A stretch of 26,011 bases of DNA, from contig CAYOEA010000015.1 in the NCBI GenBank assembly GCA_964402995.1, positions 1-26,011 of the forward strand, in the 5' to 3' direction. Of the stretch, positions 13,592-20,079 are shown one piece after another (position 1 is the stretch's first letter; every line of letters starts with the position of its first letter). Under the pieces are notes generated by a model. The model was not told the DNA's origin, ran no database searches, and was given only the letters and a program-made list of their open reading frames with translations. This DNA is from GCA-2686295 sp964402995. GTDB lineage: Archaea; Nanobdellota; Nanobdellia; Woesearchaeales; GCA-2686295. Both the position numbers and the translations under genes were made by a program.

Positions 13592-14326
13592 TTAGAATTT
13601 GAATAGTTCTTGAGCTTGCTTATATGATTCAGGGTTTCCAATGTCATGAACTCTACCTTGAAACAGATGCGCGTGAACTTCTGTTTGTTTGTGAAGCCAT
13701 TCGATGAAAAAACCAGTGGCATCAGGATTGTTTTCTTCTAAATATTGATTGATTAAAGGTTTAATTCCAGGTTGGAATAAATAACAACAGATAGATTTAG
13801 TAGTTGATCTAGGAACATCTGGTTTTTCTTGGAAGTCGATAACTTTGTTGTTTTCGTTTAAAACTACAACTCCATGTTTATTTCTTACTAAATCTTTATT
13901 CTTAATATCTAAAGCTGCGATAAGGTTGTAATTGTTAGATTTGAATTCATCGTAGAACTTATTAAAGTCATGTTCTATTATGTTATCTGCTGCGATAACT
14001 AAGTATTGATTACCGTTATCTTCTTTTTCTAAAGCAAAACTGATGTCTTTAATAGCGCCTAAACGGTTATCGTTAGTAGTTGAACCATCGTTTAAGATAT
14101 TGATTGGGATTTCTGAATCATAGTTATTATTCCAATTAACGAATTGTTGATAGAATTTTTGATTGGAAACGATAGTGATTTCGTTAAGATCCTTGATAGT
14201 TGATATCTTAGAGATGATGTGTTCTAAGACGTTGGAACCGTTTACTGGTAATAATGGTTTAGGAGTAGTATGGGTTAGATGTTGAAGCCTTGTTGCGTAG
14301 CCAGCTGCTAAGATGATTGCTTTCAT
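13592..14326 (-). CDS. Sugar-1-phosphate nucleotidyltransferase (RmlA/GlmU-like)
   Basis: 244 residues of the NTP_transferase family. The N-terminal signature LAAGYATRLQHLTHTTPKPL (residues 6-25) binds the nucleotide. ADNIIEHD holds the metal-ligand Asp, and FQEKPDVP is the usual sugar-phosphate-site segment. The enzyme joins a sugar 1-phosphate to an NTP, giving a nucleotide sugar for the glycan genes downstream; the sugar and base are not readable. No hexapeptide domain follows. The last 98 nt are duplicated at 12143-12240, so this 3' end may have been acquired with the inserted MNT/HEPN segment. It is divergent from the Nudix gene at 14430. TATA box about 26 nt upstream of the start. Confidence 0.88.
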   Translation of the reverse strand: MKAIILAAGYATRLQHLTHTTPKPLLPVNGSNVLEHIISKISTIKDLNEITIVSNQKFYQQFVNWNNNYDSEIPINILNDGSTTNDNRLGAIKDISFALEKEDNGNQYLVIAADNIIEHDFNKFYDEFKSNNYNLIAALDIKNKDLVRNKHGVVVLNENNKVIDFQEKPDVPRSTTKSICCYLFQPGIKPLINQYLEENNPDATGFFIEWLHKQTEVHAHLFQGRVHDIGNPESYKQAQELFKF

Positions 14327-14347
14327 TGTGTTGGGTTGTGAGTGGGT

Positions 14348-14402
14348 TTTTATAAACGTTTTGGACTGATTCAGGTTTTGATTGAAAAAACCTTTTTAAA
14401 TC
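14348..14402. promoter_or_regulatory. Divergent promoter pair, nucleotidyltransferase and Nudix genes
   Basis: Minus strand TTTATAAAA at 14348-14356 lies about 26 nt before the ATG at 14326. Plus strand TTTTTAAATC at 14393-14402 lies about 26 nt before a TTG at 14424 and about 32 nt before the ATG at 14430. Confidence 0.55.
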
Positions 14403-14403
14403 T

Positions 14404-14447
14404 CTTAAGTTTCTGAATGTTGATTGATAATGAATAGAAAACTTAAG
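14404..14447. promoter_or_regulatory. Inverted repeat around the Nudix gene start
   Basis: CTTAAGTTT (14404-14412) and AAACTTAAG (14439-14447) are perfect 9-bp inverted arms flanking the start codon. CTTAAG and GATTGATAAT recur in the divergent promoter at 16160-16197, so a common regulator is possible. Confidence 0.4.
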
Positions 14448-15200
14448 ATTAATCATCACTCAGTAAGCATTATACCTTATCATATTGATTTAGAAAATAA
14501 TTTACACTTTATCTTGGAGCAAAAAGATTCTAATTATAAAGCCCCATATTTTAATAACGGATTAAATTTTATTGGAGGAAATTGGCAGAAAGGTGTTCAT
14601 TCTGAGAAGTCTCCTAAAGAAACTTTAGAACGTGAAATTAATGAGGAATTTTGGAATCAATATGAAGCTCCAGAATCATTAAATGATATTCTTCGTGAAG
14701 AATTTCTTAAAACTAGATATGAAATCATGGCCAAGTATAATATTCAGTCTATTGAACAAATAAAAGTTATTGGACAAATTCTTTTGGATGAAGCACAACA
14801 TTTAGACGATTATATGATTACTGTTCCACCGCCAATAATGAATGATGAATTGATTTACTTGTCCAGTATATTTTCAAAAAAATTATCTTTAGATGAGTTT
14901 CAAACAATTAATGAAGTTTTGAATGAATTTGAAGGAGTGGTAACTACTGATAATTTAAAATGGAATAGTAAAGTTGTATCTGTTTCTTTAGATGATATAA
15001 ATAGTCAGGGTATGAAATTTGCGTGGGGTTATGATAAAATAATTAATCAACTGAAATCTCATATACCTCCTATTAAAGAAGGAATAATTATGCCTTCAGA
15101 ATTGATTAATATTGAGAAGATTAATCCTTTGCAGAAAATAGAATCTTCAACTTATCAAATGTATGAACGTAAAGGGATGCAGTATGTTGCAAATAAGTAA
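14430..15200 (+). CDS. Nudix-like hydrolase
   Basis: 256 residues from the ATG. The strand HSVSIIPYHI and then FILEQKD lead into FIGGNWQKG (Gly49-Gly50) and the Nudix helix SPKETLEREINEEF. This gives the metal-binding R-E-x-x-E-E set (Arg68, Glu69, Glu72, Glu73), with a longer than usual spacing after the GG. About 120 residues of helical C-terminal extension follow, of no known family. Nudix enzymes cut nucleoside diphosphates linked to another group; beside nucleotide-sugar genes, a nucleotide sugar or its derivative is a reasonable substrate guess. A TTG at 14424 better fits the TATA spacing and would add two residues. Convergent with the Nudix gene at 15233. Confidence 0.7.
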   Translation: MNRKLKINHHSVSIIPYHIDLENNLHFILEQKDSNYKAPYFNNGLNFIGGNWQKGVHSEKSPKETLEREINEEFWNQYEAPESLNDILREEFLKTRYEIMAKYNIQSIEQIKVIGQILLDEAQHLDDYMITVPPPIMNDELIYLSSIFSKKLSLDEFQTINEVLNEFEGVVTTDNLKWNSKVVSVSLDDINSQGMKFAWGYDKIINQLKSHIPPIKEGIIMPSELINIEKINPLQKIESSTYQMYERKGMQYVANK

Positions 15201-15232
15201 TTAATAATTATTTTGAGTTTGTATATGTAGAT

Positions 15233-16135
15233 TTAAGGATATTTTTCTAAAAAAAGAGTTAACGCTGCTTCTCCAGAAGGAACCATTTTTCCTTTATTTA
15301 TATTTATGAATTTAGGCAGTTCATTTTTGTCATAAAAGTTTATGTCTCTGTGTTCAAACCTATCTTCGGAGTTATGTTTCCATGAATATATTAATTCTTC
15401 ACTTGTAATGTTGAGTGTCATATTGTAAATCATTTCAGGTCCTCGAGTTATGTTATTACGAACTAAACCTAAGAAATCACTTGAAATAATGTGTTCTTGG
15501 TTTAAACCAAGTTCTTGTTCAAGCTCTTTTAATATATTATCAAATAAGTTTACATCTTTAACAGAGAAATCAGGTTTATTCTCGCCATTGACTTTCACGT
15601 ATCCGCCAATTATATGAGGCACATTTTTGTAAATTGCAACTGTATTACTTCTCATTCCAATTGGAATTTTGTTGTCTGAGGTAATAATATTAGTACATAC
15701 TGCTAAAGGATTTGCAAAATAATAATTTGGATCATTGTGATCTTCAGTGCCTGCATTAATTAGTTTTTTTCTAAATGAGTTATTTATTAATGCCTCTTGA
15801 GTTGTTCCTATATATTCTTTAAAATCTGTTAATCCAAGTCTTAATTTTAATTGGTTTTTGTTAAGTGATGCGTTATTTAGTCTATACATTGAACTAATAC
15901 TTGCAATATGTTTTATGGCTCTGATAAAATGTTCTTCTTTATTTGAATTTTCTAAATTATCTTTTTTACGTAATGCCATATCAACAATAAATTTATTCCA
16001 GTAGTCATTAATAAGATTATTTTCATAAGAACGATGAAGTGGAAATTGAAGAGCGTCACCTTCTTTGATAACTAGTTCAAGTTCATTTATAGGTATTGGA
16101 CTCTTAGGTTCAATTATTAATTCCCAGGTAGACAT
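15233..16135 (-). CDS. NUDT22-like Nudix protein
   Basis: 300 residues. From memory of the family, its layout follows human NUDT22 and plant NUDT9: an N-terminal region (1-95), LRLGLTDFKEYIGTT (98-112), FANPLAVCTNIITSDNKIPI (140-159) and MRS, the glycines at 177-178, then the helix NLFDNILKELEQELGL and FLGLVRNNITRGPEMIYN. Length also matches (NUDT22 is 303). Human NUDT22 hydrolyses UDP-glucose and UDP-galactose. The box reads K-E-L-E-Q-E (203-208) instead of REUXEE; one glutamate is Gln, and NUDT22 also has a degenerate box. A housekeeping or regulatory role on UDP-hexose pools is inferred. TATA box at 16160-16165, divergent from gmd. Confidence 0.7.
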   Translation of the reverse strand: MSTWELIIEPKSPIPINELELVIKEGDALQFPLHRSYENNLINDYWNKFIVDMALRKKDNLENSNKEEHFIRAIKHIASISSMYRLNNASLNKNQLKLRLGLTDFKEYIGTTQEALINNSFRKKLINAGTEDHNDPNYYFANPLAVCTNIITSDNKIPIGMRSNTVAIYKNVPHIIGGYVKVNGENKPDFSVKDVNLFDNILKELEQELGLNQEHIISSDFLGLVRNNITRGPEMIYNMTLNITSEELIYSWKHNSEDRFEHRDINFYDKNELPKFININKGKMVPSGEAALTLFLEKYP

Positions 16136-16159
16136 AATTTAGAGTAACAATGTTTTTTT

Positions 16160-16197
16160 TTTAAATCTGATTGATAATCTTAAGTAATGTTTATAAA
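16160..16197. promoter_or_regulatory. Divergent promoter pair, NUDT22-like and gmd
   Basis: Minus strand TTTAAA at 16160-16165 lies about 27 nt before the ATG at 16135. Plus strand TTTATAAA at 16190-16197 lies 26 nt before the ATG at 16220, so the upstream in-frame ATG at 16187 lies before the TATA box and is not used. Confidence 0.7.
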
Positions 16198-16219
16198 TGT
16201 GCAATCTTTTCGCACGATT

Positions 16220-17293
16220 ATGAAGGGGAAGAAGGTAAAGAAGGCTTTAATAACTGGTATTACTGGACAAGATGGATCTTATCTTGCAGAGTTTCTTTTA
16301 GAAAAAGGTTATGAAGTTCATGGAATTATCAGACGAAGTAGCACTTTTAATACTTGGAGAATTAACCATCTCTATAAAGACGTTCATGAAGCTAAAAGAT
16401 TTTTCTTACATTATGGTGATTTAACAGATTCAACTAATATTATTCGTTTAATAAAAAAAATTGAACCTGATGAGATATATAATTTAGGTGCACAAAGCCA
16501 TGTTCAAGTTTCTTATGAAACAGCAGAATATACTGCTAATTCAGATGGCTTAGGTTTTCTTAGAATCTTAGAAGCTGTTCGACTATTAGTGAATCCTAAA
16601 AAAATTCACAACGTTAAGATATATCAAGCTTCAACTTCAGAACTATTTGGGAAAGTTGTTGAAACACCTCAAACTGAGAACACTCCTTTTTATCCAAGAA
16701 GTCCTTATGGAACTGCAAAATTATATGCTTTTTGGATTGCAAAAAATTATCGTGAAGCATATAATATGTTTGTATGTAATGGGATATTATTTAATCATGA
16801 ATCTCCTAGGAGAGGGCAGACATTTGTCACGAGAAAAATAACCATGGGTTTATCAAAAATTAAGCTTGGAATGCAGGAAAAACTTTATCTTGGAAACATG
16901 GATGCGATGAGAGATTGGGGTTATGCAAAAGAATATGTTGAATCAATGTGGATGATGTTGCAGCAGAAAAAAGCTGATGATTATGTTATTGCTACAGGAG
17001 AAACACATACTGTAAGAGAACTAGTTGAAGAAGCATGTAAATGTTTGGATATTGATATTGTATGGAAAGGAAAAGGTCCTAATGAGAAAGGTTTTAATAA
17101 GCGAACAGGTAAAGTAATTATAGAGATTGATCCAAAATATTATAGACCTACAGAAGTTGATTTTTTACAAGGAGATCCTAGTAAAGCTGAAAGAATTTTA
17201 GGTTGGAAAGCAAAAACAACTTTTAAGGAACTTGTTAAGTTAATGATTGATGCAGACGTAGATATATTGAAGAATGAAAAACCAATTTTTTAA
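16220..17293 (+). CDS. gmd: GDP-mannose 4,6-dehydratase
   Basis: 357 residues of the extended SDR family, with all the Gmd landmarks. The NAD(P)-binding motif GITGQDG is at 13-19, then YLAEFLLEKGYEVHGI and RRSSTFNTWRI. The catalytic Thr139/Glu141 are in QASTSELFG, and Tyr163-x3-Lys167 in SPYGTAKLYA. The substrate-binding part has FNHESPRRG and MDAMRDWGYAKEYV. It converts GDP-D-mannose to GDP-4-keto-6-deoxymannose, the first step to GDP-L-fucose. The next gene, fcl, follows directly. The start is chosen from the TATA box 26 nt upstream; an earlier ATG at 16187 would add 11 residues lacking family similarity. Length is close to the E. coli enzyme (373). Confidence 0.95.
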   Translation: MKGKKVKKALITGITGQDGSYLAEFLLEKGYEVHGIIRRSSTFNTWRINHLYKDVHEAKRFFLHYGDLTDSTNIIRLIKKIEPDEIYNLGAQSHVQVSYETAEYTANSDGLGFLRILEAVRLLVNPKKIHNVKIYQASTSELFGKVVETPQTENTPFYPRSPYGTAKLYAFWIAKNYREAYNMFVCNGILFNHESPRRGQTFVTRKITMGLSKIKLGMQEKLYLGNMDAMRDWGYAKEYVESMWMMLQQKKADDYVIATGETHTVRELVEEACKCLDIDIVWKGKGPNEKGFNKRTGKVIIEIDPKYYRPTEVDFLQGDPSKAERILGWKAKTTFKELVKLMIDADVDILKNEKPIF

Positions 17294-17294
17294 A

Positions 17295-18230
17295 ATGGAT
17301 TTGAAAAATAAAAAAATAATTGTAACTGGCGGAGCTGGCTTTTTAGGTTCTTATGTTATTGATAAACTATTGAAACGTGGAGTTTTAAAAGAAAATATTT
17401 TTATTCCTCGGTCTAAAGATTATGATTTGAGAGAAAAAGAAGATATTAATCGTATGTTTTCTGATTTTAAAGCTGATGTTATTATTCATTTAGCTGCAAA
17501 AGTAGGAGGAATTGGTTTTAATCGTGAGAATCCTGGTTCTTTGTTTTATGATAATTTAATGATGGGAGTTCAATTAATTGAACAAGCAAGACTTCATGAC
17601 ATTGAGAAATTTGTAGCTGTTGGAACTATTTGTGCATATCCAAATTTTACTCCTGTTCCTTTTAAGGAAGAAGATTTATGGAATGGTTATCCTGAAGTAA
17701 CTAATGCGCCTTATGGATTAGCTAAAAAGATGTTATTAGTTCAATCTCAAGCTTATAGGCAGCAATATGATTTTAATTCTATATTTTTACTGCCTGTTAA
17801 TTTATACGGACCTAAAGATAATTTTGATCCTTCATCATCTCATGTTATTCCTGCATTGATTAAGAAATGTATCGATGCAAAAAGAAATAATAAAGATAAA
17901 ATAGTTGTATGGGGAACAGGTAAGGCTTCTAGAGAATTTGTTTACGCAGAAGATGCTGCAGAAGGTATTATCTTAGCAACTGAGAATTATAATAGTTCTG
18001 AACCAGTAAATATTGGTGCTGGTTTTGAAATTACAATTAAAGATTTAATTGAAAAAATAGTTTCTTTGACTGGTTTTGAAGGTTCATTGGAATGGGATTC
18101 TACAAAGCCAGATGGACAACCTAGACGATGCTTAGATGTTTCTAGAGCTAAAGAATTCGGTTTTGAAGCTAAGGTTAAGTTTGAAGAAGGTTTGAAGAAT
18201 ACTATTGAATGGTATGAGCAAAATAACTAG
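17295..18230 (+). CDS. fcl: GDP-L-fucose synthase
   Basis: 311 residues, extended SDR. The NADP motif GGAGFLG is at 12-18, HLAAKVGGIGFNRENP follows at about 65-80, the active-site region is VGTICAYP (Cys113), then the diagnostic PFKEEDLWNGYPE, and Tyr140-x3-Lys144 in APYGLAKK. The SSSHVIPALI stretch carries the catalytic His. It performs epimerisation and reduction of GDP-4-keto-6-deoxymannose to GDP-L-fucose, completing the route begun by Gmd. The ATG at 17295 lies 1 nt after the gmd stop; an in-frame ATG at 17274 would overlap gmd by 20 nt and add 7 residues. Same operon. A hairpin follows the stop by 9 nt. Confidence 0.93.
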   Translation: MDLKNKKIIVTGGAGFLGSYVIDKLLKRGVLKENIFIPRSKDYDLREKEDINRMFSDFKADVIIHLAAKVGGIGFNRENPGSLFYDNLMMGVQLIEQARLHDIEKFVAVGTICAYPNFTPVPFKEEDLWNGYPEVTNAPYGLAKKMLLVQSQAYRQQYDFNSIFLLPVNLYGPKDNFDPSSSHVIPALIKKCIDAKRNNKDKIVVWGTGKASREFVYAEDAAEGIILATENYNSSEPVNIGAGFEITIKDLIEKIVSLTGFEGSLEWDSTKPDGQPRRCLDVSRAKEFGFEAKVKFEEGLKNTIEWYEQNN

Positions 18231-18239
18231 ATTATTCTT

Positions 18240-18262
18240 TTGTTATCACTCAATGATAACAA
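18240..18262. terminator. Hairpin between fcl and the LamG-like gene
   Basis: TTGTTATCA-CTCAA-TGATAACAA: a perfect 9-bp stem with a 5-nt loop, 9 nt after the fcl stop and just before the TATA box at 18264. No T-run follows, so it may be an operator or an RNA 3'-end structure rather than a true terminator. Confidence 0.5.
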
Positions 18263-18263
18263 G

Positions 18264-18272
18264 CTTTATAAG
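18264..18272 (+). promoter_or_regulatory. TATA box of the LamG-like gene
   Basis: CTTTATAAG centred 28 nt before the ATG at 18296. It directly follows the hairpin arm. Confidence 0.65.
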
Positions 18273-18295
18273 TTTCTTGTGTTTTTAAAAGTCTT

Positions 18296-20077
18296 ATGAG
18301 GATAAATAGGGGTTTTATTATTGGATTCTTTGTTTTGTTTTTGTTATTAATACTAGTTGATATAGTATTTTTAGTAACAGGATATTATCACTGGGCATCT
18401 ATTCTAGTAAATTCATTGTTTGTGATAGGATTGATAGTATTGTTCTTTAGAAAAAAACCAGAAGGAACTGGGAAGTTTATAGCATATTTAATACCATTAT
18501 TGATACTACTTTATGTTTTATATTGGAATTTTGTACCTCCTGCAGGTGCATATTCACTGGATATAGGAAGAGAATGGGATGCAGATAGTTCTAGAGAGTT
18601 GTATATTGTTGAATCAAGTGACTTAGGACCAAGACAGATGTACGATGGAGAATACTTTCGAGAATTGAATGGAGTTGCAGAAGTTGTTTTTAATCCTGAA
18701 GCAGTATTGAGAAATAAGAATGTGACTATAATTGTAGAAGGAGAAGGAGTTTCGATTATACCACCTCGGATTGAATTTGATCCTTCTGATTATGAATGGG
18801 ATTATGAATGGGATTTCACAACAGGTATTGTGCCTGAAGGATTGGAGATAAAGACTAAGGTTGATACTTTTGAATTAGTTGAAAATGCGTATGAATATTA
18901 TTTAGAACAGAATGCAAGTTTTGAAAGAGACTATAGTAATAAATTTGATGGGTGTTTGCATTTTGATGGAAACACAACTATCACTTTTAATGGGACTCAT
19001 GATATGTTTGAAAGTGAACCTTTTGCAGTTTATGTAAAGTGGAAACCTGAAAATGATGATTCTTCATTCCAACAAATCATTGGTCATTACAACTGGGAAA
19101 TATCACAAGATAAAAATAAAGTAAAGTTTTTTGTTGGTAGGATGAATAATGCAACAGGTCCAGGCTATTCAATAATTTATAACATAAAGAACAAGACTAC
19201 TTTCTTTAACAAAATTCATAATATTATTGCTATATATAACCCAGAAGATAAAGAAGGAAATGGAACAATAGAATTGTATGTAGATAAGGAATACATAGGG
19301 AAAAAAGACTTAAATGGTGATAAGATTTGGGAATATTATGGTGCAGAGTATCCTATGAGCCTTGGAAAAAGCAGACATGAAACGGCTAACTATTTTGAAG
19401 GTTGTATTTATGAGTATAGAGTTATAGAAAATTATAATTTAAAAGAAGAAAAAGAAAATATAAAAGAAAGAGTGGTAGAGAATTTCATAACAGAAGAAGG
19501 GTTTTATTTTAATGGAAAGACAAGACTTATTCTCCCAGAATCTCAGGATATGTTCGAAGAAGGTCCATTTACAATTTATGTAGAATGGATTCCAGAAAAA
19601 AGCAATGAAAGTTCACAACAAATAGTTGGTCATTATAATTGGCGAGTTTGGCAAAATGAAGATGCAATCATTTTTATTGTAGGTAGGATGAATAATGCAT
19701 CCGGACCTTCGTTTTCTGTTTCGAAGAAAATAGACGAGGATTTCTTCTCAAAAGAACATTACTTAGTTGCAATTTATTCGCCAAATGAAGAATCTGGCTC
19801 TATTGAACTAATACTTGATGATGAATTAATCGGAAGAACATTTTTTGGCAATAACACTATTTGGAAAGGATATGGTGGTAATAATGATTTGTCCTTTGGT
19901 CTGAGCAAACATGGAACCTCAAAGTATTATGAAGGTACAATCTTAAAATCATATTTCACAAGAGAAGTATTTATTAACGAATCGCAAGAAATAAACATCT
20001 CTATGAAACACAGTAAAGAGACAATCAAGTTGAGAGGAAGTGGAAACCTATCTGATATGGAGATACGACTTAATTGA
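18296..20077 (+). CDS. Membrane-anchored surface protein with two LamG-like domains
   Basis: 593 residues. Three TM helices lie near the N-terminus (about 7-28, 33-51, 61-79), then a large soluble part, presumably outside. Two repeats of about 160 residues (218-377 and 399-556) share HFDGN/YFNGK starts, MFE.(E/G)PF, QQI(I/V)GHYNW, VGRMNNA(T/S)GP and a (S/L)(R/K)H..(A/S).Y(F/Y)EG end. This is the jelly-roll pattern of LamG/concanavalin-like domains, which bind glycans. The domains are a true internal duplication: GGTAGGATGAATAATGCA occurs at 19136 and again at 19682. I count 13 N-x-S/T sequons, so N-glycosylation is plausible. The GT-C gene follows 2 nt after the stop, so the two proteins probably work together. 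Confidence 0.72.
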   Translation: MRINRGFIIGFFVLFLLLILVDIVFLVTGYYHWASILVNSLFVIGLIVLFFRKKPEGTGKFIAYLIPLLILLYVLYWNFVPPAGAYSLDIGREWDADSSRELYIVESSDLGPRQMYDGEYFRELNGVAEVVFNPEAVLRNKNVTIIVEGEGVSIIPPRIEFDPSDYEWDYEWDFTTGIVPEGLEIKTKVDTFELVENAYEYYLEQNASFERDYSNKFDGCLHFDGNTTITFNGTHDMFESEPFAVYVKWKPENDDSSFQQIIGHYNWEISQDKNKVKFFVGRMNNATGPGYSIIYNIKNKTTFFNKIHNIIAIYNPEDKEGNGTIELYVDKEYIGKKDLNGDKIWEYYGAEYPMSLGKSRHETANYFEGCIYEYRVIENYNLKEEKENIKERVVENFITEEGFYFNGKTRLILPESQDMFEEGPFTIYVEWIPEKSNESSQQIVGHYNWRVWQNEDAIIFIVGRMNNASGPSFSVSKKIDEDFFSKEHYLVAIYSPNEESGSIELILDDELIGRTFFGNNTIWKGYGGNNDLSFGLSKHGTSKYYEGTILKSYFTREVFINESQEINISMKHSKETIKLRGSGNLSDMEIRLN

Positions 20078-20079
20078 AT

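Noticed and set aside
13500..13595. 31-codon plus-strand ORF (MSSVMLKK...) in the gap after the module 2 promoter
   Set aside because: It runs through two perfect hairpins and a repeat, has no convincing promoter and no family similarity; mentioned only in connection with the repeat.
16187..16219. Longer gmd start at the ATG at 16187
   Set aside because: The TATA box (16190-16197) lies inside this extension and is 26 nt before the ATG at 16220, where the family similarity begins.
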